39,678 bases of DNA from a bacterium (GTDB lineage: Bacteria; Ratteibacteria; UBA8468; B48-G9; JAFGKM01). The stretch lies in contig DAORXQ010000007.1 in NCBI GenBank assembly GCA_035371905.1, forward strand, positions 1 to 39,678, in the 5' to 3' direction. The notes under the pieces were generated by a model. It ran no database searches, was not told the origin of the DNA, and was given only the letters and a program-made list of their open reading frames with translations. Numbering within the stretch: position 1 is the stretch's first letter; each line of letters begins with the position of its first letter. Position numbers and translations under genes: made by a program. This document shows, piece after piece, positions 25,697 through 34,189 of the stretch.

Positions 25697-26711
25697 TTTA
25701 GTCAGTATTATTATTCACTATGGAGAAATTGAATATTTAAGACAATGCTTAATTTATATTTTTCAAAATACATTTTACCAGAATTTAGAAATAATAGTAG
25801 TAAGTAATGAAAAAATTTTGGAGATGGAAGAATTATGTATTCCTTCTAATAAGGTTAAGATTATAAATTCACATAAAAATCTTGGATATGCTGGAAGTAT
25901 TAACTTGGGAATAAAATTTTCTTCGGGAACAATATTAGCCATTTTAAATAATGATGTAATAGTAGGAAATAATTGGTTGAACCCTTTAATTCAAATTTTA
26001 AAGAAAGATAATGTTGCTGGAGTATAGTGTAAAATTATATAATGGAAATGTAAATATAAATTTGATTATGCAGGTGCCGCAGGAGGTTTTATTGACATAT
26101 TTGGATATCCATTTTGTAGGGGTAGAATTTTTGAAACATTAGAATCTGATAAAGGACAATATAATAACGAAAAAGAAGTATTCTGGATTTCAGGAGCATG
26201 CATGATAATAAAAAAAGAAGTTTTTGAAAAAGTAGGACCTTTTGATGAAATTTTTTTTATGTATGGGGAAGAAATAGATTGGTGCTGGAGAGCTAATATA
26301 ATGGGATATAAATTTATTTTTTCTCCTGCTTCAATTGTCTATCATATTGAAATTGCTTCTGTACAGAAATGGCCAATACATAAAAAAACTTTTTATCTTA
26401 ACAGAAATCACCTTATACTTTTGGTAAAAAATTATTCATTTAAAACTTTATTTATGATTTTACCTGTGAAAATAGTAATGGAATTTATTTCTTTTTTTTA
26501 TTATATAGTTAGTAAAAAATTTAAAAGTGCCTTTTTTGTTTTAAAAAGTTTAAAATGGATAATAATAAATTACTCACTACTTATACGAAAAAATAGTGAG
26601 GTCCAGAAAAAAAGAATAATTTCTGATAGGAATTTATTTAAAAAAATATATATATCTTCAATTGCTTTTCAATACCATATTTTAAAGAAGAAATCTTTTT
26701 TAAAATTGTAA
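25686..26711 (+). pseudogene. Family 2 glycosyltransferase broken by two in-frame stops
   Basis: The first part (113 aa from 25686) has the GT2 start SIIIHYGEIEYLRQCL, NLGYAGSINLGIKFSSG and ILAILNNDVIV, then a TAG at 26025. A second stop, TAA, follows at 26040 in the same frame. After it the frame is open again from 26043 to 26711 and gives the conserved second half: DYAGAAGGFIDIFGYPFCRGR, FWISGACMIIKKEVFEKVGPFDE and GEEIDWCWRA. Reading straight through would give a normal-looking protein of about 341 aa with no frameshift. The damage is confined to about 35 bases around 26025-26060. It could be a young pseudogene, a local sequence error, or two fragments translated separately (from 25686 and an ATG at 26202). 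Confidence 0.82.
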
Positions 26712-26713
26712 AA

Positions 26714-27442
26714 ATGAGAAAAAATGAGAAAATTAACTGGGGTGAATTCCCAGAATTTTATGGACCGAGGGATTATTTTAGAAATACTTTAATAATAAAA
26801 AAAGTAAAAATTTTTTTAAAAAAGGGAAGCAACATTTTAGATTTTGGTTATGGAGTTGGAAATTTAGCAATAAGATTGGCAAGTTTGAACTACAATGTTA
26901 TTTGTTATGATGTTTCTGAACTTTCAATAAAATTTTTAGAAAAAAGAGTTAAAAAATTGTCTATAAAAATAATTAAAGACAAAAATCTGTTATTTAATTC
27001 AAATAAGAAAATAGATGGGATATGCTGTGGAGAAGTTTTAGAACATATAGAAGATGATAGGTCTATAATAAATCTTTTTAAAAATCTTCTTAAAAATGGG
27101 GGAGTTTGTATTATTACTGTTCCGGCAAAAAAAACATATTGGGATAGAAGTGATATATTGGCTTATCATTACAGGAGATATGAAAAAGAAACATTTATTT
27201 CTTTATTATCTTCATATGGATTTAAAATCATAGATTTTTATTGTTTTGGACCCATCACATTAATTTGGCATAAACTAATATTTCTTCCTATTTTTAGGAA
27301 AAATGTTCTTAATAGATTTTCAAGAAAGGGCTCCATAAAAAAAATTTTATCTTTTTTGTTTTATTTTGATTTTCTTTTTTTAACAATAGATATTTGGAAT
27401 TATTATCTTACAGTAATAAGAAAATATGAAAAAAAAACATAA
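26714..27442 (+). CDS. Class I SAM-dependent methyltransferase
   Basis: This 242-aa protein has motif I ILDFGYGVGNLA (41-52), the acidic end of strand 2 at VICYDVSEL, and ICCGEVLEHIEDDRSI before NGGVCIITVPA, a standard class I methyltransferase core. The C-terminal part is hydrophobic (FLFYFDFLFLTIDIWNYYLTVI), suggesting membrane attachment. Position among glycosyltransferases suggests methylation of a sugar or lipid-linked glycan. It begins 3 bp after the broken glycosyltransferase, and its end overlaps the GT39-like gene by 17 bp. Confidence 0.82.
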   Translation: MRKNEKINWGEFPEFYGPRDYFRNTLIIKKVKIFLKKGSNILDFGYGVGNLAIRLASLNYNVICYDVSELSIKFLEKRVKKLSIKIIKDKNLLFNSNKKIDGICCGEVLEHIEDDRSIINLFKNLLKNGGVCIITVPAKKTYWDRSDILAYHYRRYEKETFISLLSSYGFKIIDFYCFGPITLIWHKLIFLPIFRKNVLNRFSRKGSIKKILSFLFYFDFLFLTIDIWNYYLTVIRKYEKKT

Positions 27443-29126
27443 ATCATTTTTGCTATTGTGTTTAATAGGGTTTTTATTCACTTTTTACATTTCAGGAATT
27501 AATTGGGGACTTCCTTCAAAAAAATTAAATAGTTTATATTTTTACAAAAATGAAAATTTATCAAAAACTCTTGAATTGATTAAAAACTATAAAGAAGAAA
27601 TATGGAAGGGTTATGGTTATTATCTTGCCTTGCATCCGGAAGAGGAAGAAAAAAAATTGCCAAGAAATCTTTATAATCCAATAAGAAGTTATCATCCAGA
27701 TGAATATTTTGTTTTAAAAGTTCTTGCTTCAATGGATCTTAAAAAATTTGATTTTAATCCATATCAATTTACAATTGGTGGTGTTTATTTATATTTAATT
27801 GGGTTTGCATTGTTTGTTCTATCAAAATTAAAAATTCTTATTCTTACAAAAAACCTTGATTTTTATTTTAATAATCCTATAGAATTCAGCAAATTTTACA
27901 TTGTTGGTAGATTAATTACTGTTTTCTATGGCATTGGTGTAATAATTTTGTCTTTCTTAATTGCTAAAAAGTTATATAAGGATAATAAAAGGCCATTTTT
28001 GATAAGTTTTTTAATCTCTTTTTCACCTTTGATAATACTTAATTCATCCTATATGTATGTTGATATTCCTGGACTTTTCTGGATTATGGCATGTATATAT
28101 TATTCTCTTAAAAATTTTGAAAATTTATCTTATAAAAATTTTTTTATTGCTGGAGTTTTTTCTGGACTTGCCATGGGAACCAAAATCCCTCTTTTTACTT
28201 CAATTTTTATTCCATATTTAACCTCAATTTTAATTTATCAGAAAGATATTAAAAAAATTTTTATTTCTTTTATTTATATTACAGGAGGAGCAATTTTGTC
28301 TTTTGGAATAACAAATCCTTACTTTTTTATAACTTTCCCAATGCCACTTATTGAATTAAAACAGCATACACCTTTAAGTTTCAGTGGAAAATTTTATATA
28401 AATGCTCTTGGATATGGGATTGGATGGCCTGTATTTGTATGTGGAGTAATTGGTTTGTTTTTAAACAGAAAAAATTACATTGATAAAAAATATATTTTGC
28501 TTTTTCTTTGGATTATCTTTTATTTTTTATTCATCTCACTTTTCTCTAAAAATTATGCAAGATATATTTTACCAATCACACCAGTTTTTATAATTTGTGG
28601 ATATGAATTCTGGACTGAAAAAGGAATAAAAAAATTCCCAAGATATTTTAAAAACATTGTTTTATATCTATCCCTTCTTTTTTCTTTTATTTATGGTATG
28701 AGTTTTAAATCATTATTTTTAAAGGAAAATATAAGGACAGAAGCAGGAATATGGATAAAAGAAAATATACCAGAAGGAAAATCTATTGGTGTTTGTGAAG
28801 TTCCATGGCAGCTTCAGATGCCTCCTTTTGATTATTTTTCTTATAAAGTTGTTGTTATAAATTATGATTTTGAAAAATTAAAAAAAGAAAATCCTGAATA
28901 CTTTATAATTTCTTCTTTTCAGGCACCAATACCATCCTACCCTTCAAATTTACAAAAAGAAAGAATAGAATTTTACCAGAAATTTATAAACTCAAATTTT
29001 TATAAACCAATAAAAATCTTTCAAAAATTTCCTTTTTTCAGTATAATAAATTTTAATTTTAAAGTTTTGCCCGAAGATTTGATATACTTAAATCCAACAA
29101 TTTTAATATTAAAAAAAAATGAGTGA
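27426..29126 (+). CDS. GT39/PMT-like multi-spanning membrane glycosyltransferase
   Basis: This 566-aa integral membrane protein has many hydrophobic segments (for example at about 8-25, 165-185, 190-215, 285-305, 320-345 and 355-375). The first loop carries SYHPDEYFVLK, with D92-E93 as the likely catalytic acidic pair of GT39/ArnT/PMT-type C-fold enzymes. A C-terminal soluble part follows the last helix. Such enzymes transfer sugars from polyprenyl-phosphate donors to lipids or proteins, fitting the GT2 enzymes upstream. The acceptor is unknown. It overlaps queA by 8 bp. Confidence 0.78.
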   Translation: MKKKHKSFLLLCLIGFLFTFYISGINWGLPSKKLNSLYFYKNENLSKTLELIKNYKEEIWKGYGYYLALHPEEEEKKLPRNLYNPIRSYHPDEYFVLKVLASMDLKKFDFNPYQFTIGGVYLYLIGFALFVLSKLKILILTKNLDFYFNNPIEFSKFYIVGRLITVFYGIGVIILSFLIAKKLYKDNKRPFLISFLISFSPLIILNSSYMYVDIPGLFWIMACIYYSLKNFENLSYKNFFIAGVFSGLAMGTKIPLFTSIFIPYLTSILIYQKDIKKIFISFIYITGGAILSFGITNPYFFITFPMPLIELKQHTPLSFSGKFYINALGYGIGWPVFVCGVIGLFLNRKNYIDKKYILLFLWIIFYFLFISLFSKNYARYILPITPVFIICGYEFWTEKGIKKFPRYFKNIVLYLSLLFSFIYGMSFKSLFLKENIRTEAGIWIKENIPEGKSIGVCEVPWQLQMPPFDYFSYKVVVINYDFEKLKKENPEYFIISSFQAPIPSYPSNLQKERIEFYQKFINSNFYKPIKIFQKFPFFSIINFNFKVLPEDLIYLNPTILILKKNE

Positions 29127-30111
29127 GATATTTAATTTTGATTTACCAAAAGAATTGATTGCTCAGTATCCATTAAAAGAAAGAGAAAAAGCAAGATTGA
29201 TGATTGTCCATAGGGAAAATAAAGAAATTAAAGAAGACCTTTTTGAAAATATTGGGAATTATTTAAACGATAGATTTGTAATTGTTTTAAATGATACAAG
29301 AGTTATACCAGCAAGAATAATCTGCAATAAAGAGACGGGTGGAAAAATAGAAGTATTTCTTTTAAAAAATCTTGATAAATTTTTATGGCAGGTACTTATT
29401 AAAGGAAAAATAAAAGTTAGTGCGAAATTTAAAAAAGAAGATATGGAAGGAAAGATTGTTGAAAAAAAAGAAAATGGAAGTTATATTGTTGAATTTAATA
29501 AGGATAAAGAAGAAATTAAAAATTATGGAGAAATACCACTACCTCCTTATATAAAAAGGAAACCAGAAAAAGAGGATAAAATTTATTATCAAACTGTCTA
29601 TGCAAAGAAAAATGGTTCAATTGCAGCACCGACAGCAGGACTTCATTTTACAGAAGAGATTATTGAAAAATTGAAAAATAAGGGAATTGAATTTATATCA
29701 ATTACTTTACATATTGGATGGTATTCAATAAAGGTCTTAAAAGAAAATAAAAATTCTGTTGGTGAGGAATATTTAGAAATAAATGAAGAAACTGCTATAA
29801 GATTGAACGAACTTAAAAGTAAAGGTAAAAAAATTATTGCTGTTGGAACAAGTACAACAAGAGGTCTTGAAAGTGCAACTGAAAATGGAAAGATTAAACC
29901 ATATAATGGCTATACAAATCTTTTTATAAAACCAGGTTTTAAATTTAAATTTATTGATGGACTTATAACAAACTTTCACCTGCCAAAATCTACCCACTTA
30001 TCTCTTGTCTGTGCTTTTGCTGGAACTGAATTGATTGAAAAGTGTTATAAAATTGCTATTGAAAAAAAATATAGATTTTATTCTTATGGTGATAGTATGC
30101 TTATAATTTAA
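29119..30111 (+). CDS. queA: S-adenosylmethionine:tRNA ribosyltransferase-isomerase
   Basis: This 330-aa enzyme transfers the ribose of SAM to preQ1 in tRNA to make epoxyqueuosine. QueA signatures are FNFDLPKELIAQYPLKEREKARLM, LNDTRVIPARI, AAPTAGLHFTEEIIEKL, TLHIGWYSIKVLKE, GTSTTRGLES and LITNFHLPKSTHLSLVCAFAG. The length is close to the usual 340. It lies directly before tgt (1-bp gap), the common queuosine gene pair. Confidence 0.95.
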   Translation: MSEIFNFDLPKELIAQYPLKEREKARLMIVHRENKEIKEDLFENIGNYLNDRFVIVLNDTRVIPARIICNKETGGKIEVFLLKNLDKFLWQVLIKGKIKVSAKFKKEDMEGKIVEKKENGSYIVEFNKDKEEIKNYGEIPLPPYIKRKPEKEDKIYYQTVYAKKNGSIAAPTAGLHFTEEIIEKLKNKGIEFISITLHIGWYSIKVLKENKNSVGEEYLEINEETAIRLNELKSKGKKIIAVGTSTTRGLESATENGKIKPYNGYTNLFIKPGFKFKFIDGLITNFHLPKSTHLSLVCAFAGTELIEKCYKIAIEKKYRFYSYGDSMLII

Positions 30112-30112
30112 A

Positions 30113-31231
30113 ATGGAATTCAAAATTTTATATAAAAATTTAGAAACGAAAGCAAGAATTGGAGAAATAAAACTTCCACATGGAAAAGTTAAAACACCTT
30201 GTTTTATGCCTGTTGCAACACTTGCAAATGTAAAAACTCTTACTTCTGAGGACTTAAACGAAATTGGTGTTGAAATGATAATCTCAAATGCATATCATCT
30301 TTATCTTAAGCCAGGGGTTGAAATTATTGAAAAAATAGGTGGTATTCATAAATTTATGAATTGGGAAAAACCAATTGTTACTGATAGTGGTGGATTTCAA
30401 ATATTTAGTTTAGAAAATGTGAAAATAAATGAAGATGGAGTAATTTTTAAATCAAAGATAGATGGTTCAACCCATTTTATAACACCAGAAAAATCAATAG
30501 AAATTCAGGAAAAAATAGGAGCAGATATAATAATGGCTTTTGATTATTGTCCAAAAAACTGGAATGATTATGAGGAAGTAAAAAAAAGTGTTGATTTGAC
30601 TTTAAAATGGGCCAATATATGTAAAAAAGTGCATAAAAAAGAAAATCAGGAATTATTTGGTATTATTCAGGGAGGTATTTATAATGAATTAAGGGAAAAA
30701 TGTATTGAAGGACTGGAAAAAATTGGTTTTGGTGGATATGGCTTTGGTGGTTTGAGTATTGGAGAGCCATATGAAGAAACATTAAAAACAACAAAATACA
30801 TAATTGAAAATTTACCTTATAATAAAATCAGATATTTTATGGGAATTGGAATGCCTTTACAAATACTTGAACTTGTTGAAATGGGAATTGATATGTTTGA
30901 TTGTGGTATGATAACACATATTGCAAGGACTGGTTCAACATTAACTTGGAAAGGAAAGATAAATATAAAGGCAGGTAAATATAAAGATGATTTTTCTCCA
31001 CTTGACCCTGATTGTGATTGTATTGTCTGTAAAAATTATACGAAAAGTTATATAAGACATCTTATAAATACAAAGGAAATAACAGGCCTTCGCCTTAATT
31101 CTTTTCACAATGTTTATTTTATGATTAAATTTATGGAAAAAATTAGAGAAAGCATAAAAAATAATAACTTTAAAAAATTCAAAAAGGAGTTTATAAATGA
31201 ATGGAAGAGAGAGATGGAACAGGACTTTTAA
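30113..31231 (+). CDS. tgt: tRNA-guanine transglycosylase
   Basis: This 372-aa enzyme exchanges guanine 34 for preQ1 in tRNAs with GUN anticodons. It has VATLANVKTL, D91 in VTDSGGFQIFSL, the GGLSIGEP loop and the zinc site CDCIVC with a His in SYIRHLINTKE. The usual FDCxxPTRxARxG motif here reads FDCGMITHIARTG: the catalytic Asp is kept but Pro-Thr-Arg is changed to Ile-Thr-His. The last 35 bp overlap the start of a UROD gene. Confidence 0.9.
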   Translation: MEFKILYKNLETKARIGEIKLPHGKVKTPCFMPVATLANVKTLTSEDLNEIGVEMIISNAYHLYLKPGVEIIEKIGGIHKFMNWEKPIVTDSGGFQIFSLENVKINEDGVIFKSKIDGSTHFITPEKSIEIQEKIGADIIMAFDYCPKNWNDYEEVKKSVDLTLKWANICKKVHKKENQELFGIIQGGIYNELREKCIEGLEKIGFGGYGFGGLSIGEPYEETLKTTKYIIENLPYNKIRYFMGIGMPLQILELVEMGIDMFDCGMITHIARTGSTLTWKGKINIKAGKYKDDFSPLDPDCDCIVCKNYTKSYIRHLINTKEITGLRLNSFHNVYFMIKFMEKIRESIKNNNFKKFKKEFINEWKREMEQDF

Positions 31232-32315
31232 TTTTCAAAAAGTTGATAGAATATTTAATTGTGAATTTGGATGGTGGAATGAGACACTTTTAAGATGGCA
31301 TAAAGAAGGATTACCAGAAGAAGTAAAAACAAATGGAGATGGAGATAAATTCTTTAAATTTGACCCTATCGGAGGAATACCTATAAATATGGGTTTAATG
31401 CCAAATTTTGAAGAAAAAATAATTGAAGAAACAGAAAGATACATAATAAAACAGGGAACAGATGGAGTTATAAGTAAAATATTTAAAAATGAAATTCAGA
31501 CAATTCCCCATTATATAAAATTTCCTGTTGAAAATAAAAATGACTGGATTGATTTTAAAGAAAGATTAAAACCTGAAATTTCAAAAAGATATCCTGATGA
31601 AAAAACATGGGAAAATTTAAAAAAAGAATGGAAAAATAGAGATTATCCTCTTGGAATTGGTGTTGGTTCTTTATTTGGCTGGATAAGAAACTGGATGGGA
31701 TTTGAAAACTGCCTTATTTCTATTTATGAACAACCTGACTTAATAGAAGAAATGATGGACCATATTGTTTATTTTGTTTTAACATTAATTGAAAAGGCAC
31801 TTGAAGAAGTTAAAGATATTGATTTTGCTGCCTTTTGGGAAGATATGGCTTTCAAAACAGGACCAATGATTTCTCCAAAACATTTTTCTCAATTTATGGT
31901 TCCAAGATATAAAAAAATTACTGAAAGATTGAAAAAAGAAGGAATAAATGTTGTAATAGTTGATTGTGATGGAAATATAAATGAACTAGTATCTTTATGG
32001 CTTGAGGCAGGGGTAAATGTGATGTTTCCTCTTGAAATAAATAGTAATTCTGACCCTGTTGTTTTAAGAAAAAAATATGGGAATAAAGTTCTTTTGAAAG
32101 GTGGTTTTGATAAAAAGGCATTAATATATGGAAAAGAGGCAATTGATAAAGAATTTGAAAGAATAAAGGAAGTTGTTAATTCAGGAGGTTATATTCCACA
32201 TGTTGACCACAGGGTTCCTGCTGATGTAAGTTATGGGAACTATATTTATTACTTAAAAAAGAAAAAAGAAGTTTTCAATATTTTTGATTGGGAAATAGAG
32301 GAGATACTGAAATGA
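31197..32315 (+). CDS. URO-D family protein between tgt and era
   Basis: This 372-aa UROD-fold protein starts with MNGRERWNRTFNFQKVDRIF, the usual beginning of non-HemE UROD proteins. AAAAAGGAG at 31181-31189 supports ATG 31197, which lies inside tgt. Central FAAFWEDMAFKTGPMISPKHFSQFMVPRYKKI and later VVIVDCDGNINELV are visible. The HxC zinc-ligand position of MtaA-type methyltransferases reads D-C-D here. It overlaps both tgt (35 bp) and era (4 bp), so it is co-transcribed with housekeeping genes. The substrate is unknown. Confidence 0.82.
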   Translation: MNGRERWNRTFNFQKVDRIFNCEFGWWNETLLRWHKEGLPEEVKTNGDGDKFFKFDPIGGIPINMGLMPNFEEKIIEETERYIIKQGTDGVISKIFKNEIQTIPHYIKFPVENKNDWIDFKERLKPEISKRYPDEKTWENLKKEWKNRDYPLGIGVGSLFGWIRNWMGFENCLISIYEQPDLIEEMMDHIVYFVLTLIEKALEEVKDIDFAAFWEDMAFKTGPMISPKHFSQFMVPRYKKITERLKKEGINVVIVDCDGNINELVSLWLEAGVNVMFPLEINSNSDPVVLRKKYGNKVLLKGGFDKKALIYGKEAIDKEFERIKEVVNSGGYIPHVDHRVPADVSYGNYIYYLKKKKEVFNIFDWEIEEILK

Positions 32316-33205
32316 AATGCGGATATGTAACAATACTCGGAAAGCCAAATACAGGAAAATCAACTTTACTTAATACTATTTTGAAACAGAAGGTCTCTAT
32401 TGTCTCTCCTAAACCAGCAACTACAAGGATTAAAGTTATAGGAATTTATAATGATGAAAGAGGCCAGATAATTTTTATAGATACACCTGGGTTTGAAGAA
32501 GGAAGAAATGAACTCGGGAAATTTATGTTAAAGTCAATATATTCATCTCTTGAAGAGACAAACCTCATTTTATTTTTAATTGAAAGCACCGGCTGGACAA
32601 ATGAAGATGAAAAAATTCTTGAAATTTTAAAAAAACTGGAAAATAAAAAAGTCATACTTGGAATTAATAAGATAGATATACTTAAGTTTAAAGAAGAACT
32701 TCTTCCTTTGATTGATGAAAGTAGTAAAAAGTTTAATTTTGTTGAAATAGTCCCTTTTTCTGCATTAAAAAATAAAAATCTTGATTCATTAATTAAAGCA
32801 ATTTTTTCACATCTTCCTGAATCAGAAAAATTTTATCCGGTTGATATGATAACAAACTTACCACTTGAATATAAACTTGCAGAAATAATAAGGGAAAAAG
32901 TATTACAGAAAACATTTCAGGAAGTTCCTCATTCTGTTGCTGTTGAAATTGAAGAAATGAAAGAAGGAGAAAAAAATAAGGATATGGTTGTAATCAAAGC
33001 GAATATAATTGTGGATAGGGAAAATTTAAAATCAATTATTATTGGGAAAGATGGAAAAATGATAAAAACAATCGGTAAACTTGCAAGAGAAGAGATGGAG
33101 TTAATTTTAGGGAAAAAGGTATATCTTGAATTGTGGGTTAAAGTAATTGAGGACTGGAGAAACAAAATTGATGTTTTCAGAAAATTTGGCTATGGAAACT
33201 TTTAA
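32312..33205 (+). CDS. era: GTPase Era
   Basis: This 297-aa GTPase assists 16S rRNA maturation and small-subunit assembly. G1 is GKPNTGKST (10-18), G2 lies near KPATTRIKVIG, G3 is DTPG in IIFIDTPGFEE, and G4 is NKID in LGINKIDI. The C-terminal KH domain shows IIIGKDGKMIKTIGKLAREEMELILGKKVYLELWVKV. I chose ATG 32312 because AGAGGAGA at 32297-32304 fits it and the N-terminus CGYVTILGKPN matches the family; TTG at 32288 is unnecessary. Confidence 0.94.
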   Translation: MKCGYVTILGKPNTGKSTLLNTILKQKVSIVSPKPATTRIKVIGIYNDERGQIIFIDTPGFEEGRNELGKFMLKSIYSSLEETNLILFLIESTGWTNEDEKILEILKKLENKKVILGINKIDILKFKEELLPLIDESSKKFNFVEIVPFSALKNKNLDSLIKAIFSHLPESEKFYPVDMITNLPLEYKLAEIIREKVLQKTFQEVPHSVAVEIEEMKEGEKNKDMVVIKANIIVDRENLKSIIIGKDGKMIKTIGKLAREEMELILGKKVYLELWVKVIEDWRNKIDVFRKFGYGNF

Positions 33206-33297
33206 CTTTTCTATCAATGGTATGTTTTGCTAAAATTTTTTAAGTATGTTGTTTTATAAGTTTTCATCTCATTGATTTGAAGTTAAAGATTGTAAGT

Positions 33298-33326
33298 TTG
33301 ATAAAAGATATATGAAAAGATAGGAT
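33298..33326 (+). promoter_or_regulatory. Candidate promoter for the cyclase-family gene
   Basis: In the 181-bp gap after era, TTGATA (33298-33303), a 17-bp spacer and TAGGAT (33321-33326) form a moderate sigma70-like promoter. The downstream gene at 33387 has its own strong Shine-Dalgarno, so this transcript would have a normal leader of about 55 nt. I see nothing else convincing in this gap. Confidence 0.4.
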
Positions 33327-33386
33327 TAATACCTATAAAATTTACAGATATTTCTAAATAAATTTTTTTAAATAAAGGAGGGGGAG

Positions 33387-34055
33387 ATGAGACTTATTGA
33401 GATAAGTGGATTGATTGAAAATGGGATGTGGAATTATGGAGACGAATTAAAAGAAGAAATTTTTTCAGGACCTAAAATTATTGAAGTTTCAAATATTAAG
33501 AAGGACGGTTTTTCTGCTCACAGATTTGAGATGAGTATCTTAACAGGAACATATCTTGAAACAGGAGCCCATATACTTGAAAATGTGAAAACTGTTGACC
33601 AGGTACCTGTTGAAGAACTTTTTCTTGAATGTTCAATAATAAAATTGAAAGAAAAAATATCAGGAGAACATATAAAAGTTGAAGAACTTGAAAAATCAGG
33701 AATTGAAGTTAAAGAAGGAGATTGTTTAATTATTTATACCGGATGGTATAAGATGTGGAATAAAAATGGTTTTGTCTTGAATTCTCCTCATTTTGAATAT
33801 TCTGCAATGGACTGGATTATAAGTAAGAAAGTTAAAATTCTTGCAGGTGATATTCCTTGTTATGACGATATAAGGGATCCTTCCGATTCAAAAAATTTAC
33901 CAAATTTAAGAAAACTTTATCTCTCAGGTGCTATGTGTCTTGCTCCTGTTATAAACGGCGATAAAGTTGAAAGTGGAAGAAGTAAAATTGTAATTATGCC
34001 TTTAAGAGTAAAAGGAGTTTCTGCTTCTCCTTCTCGAGCAGTTCTTATTCTATAA
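33387..34055 (+). CDS. Cyclase-family (kynurenine formamidase-like) protein with altered metal motif
   Basis: This 222-aa protein matches the cyclase/kynurenine formamidase family (PF04199) in length and layout: early LIEISGLIENGMWNYG, EGDCLIIYTGWYKMWN in the middle and ILAGDIPCYDD. The family metal motif HxGTHxDxPxH reads LTGTYLETGAH here, so two of its three His are lost, Asp is Glu and Pro is Gly; only the last His remains. Metal-dependent hydrolysis may therefore be lost or changed. AAAGGAGGGGG precedes the start. It lies upstream of the redox operon, separated by a promoter. Confidence 0.72.
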   Translation: MRLIEISGLIENGMWNYGDELKEEIFSGPKIIEVSNIKKDGFSAHRFEMSILTGTYLETGAHILENVKTVDQVPVEELFLECSIIKLKEKISGEHIKVEELEKSGIEVKEGDCLIIYTGWYKMWNKNGFVLNSPHFEYSAMDWIISKKVKILAGDIPCYDDIRDPSDSKNLPNLRKLYLSGAMCLAPVINGDKVESGRSKIVIMPLRVKGVSASPSRAVLIL

Positions 34056-34059
34056 TGAA

Positions 34060-34087
34060 TTGACAATTTTTTTAAATTTTTTACAAT
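34060..34087 (+). promoter_or_regulatory. Strong promoter for the redox operon
   Basis: TTGACA (34060-34065), a 16-bp spacer and TACAAT (34082-34087) give a near-consensus sigma70 promoter starting 5 bp after the cyclase stop. The -10 lies inside a perfect palindrome, so it could be directly repressed by a bound dimer. Confidence 0.72.
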
Positions 34088-34098
34088 ATTGTAAAAAA
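34077..34098. promoter_or_regulatory. Perfect 22-bp palindrome over the -10 element (possible operator)
   Basis: Half-site TTTTTTACAAT is followed immediately by its exact reverse complement, giving an 11-bp plus 11-bp inverted repeat with no loop. No loop makes a terminator unlikely; the position over the -10 and start site suggests a repressor operator. No regulator gene is adjacent in this window. Confidence 0.5.
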
Positions 34099-34105
34099 GA
34101 ATTTT

Positions 34106-34189
34106 ATGAGTATTTTTAAAGTTGAGAGATTAGTAAAAAATTTTCAGAGAAATTTAAAAATTTTAGGGAAATATAGAAATAAAAGGTGA
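34106..34189 (+). CDS. Possible 27-aa leader ORF coupled to the DAO gene
   Basis: An ATG about 12 nt after the predicted transcription start opens a 27-codon frame (starting MSIFKVERLVKNF) with a basic product. Its TGA stop overlaps the GTG start of the flavoprotein gene, giving GTGA coupling. The flavoprotein gene has no well-placed Shine-Dalgarno of its own, so coupling would explain its translation. It has no homology that I recognise and no Shine-Dalgarno itself, so it may be chance. Confidence 0.3.
   Translation: MSIFKVERLVKNFQRNLKILGKYRNKR

Noticed and set aside
26025..26042. TAG/TAA read as recoded sense codons
   Set aside because: Both TAG and TAA occur, no recoding element was seen, and TAA and TAG serve as normal stops elsewhere in the window.
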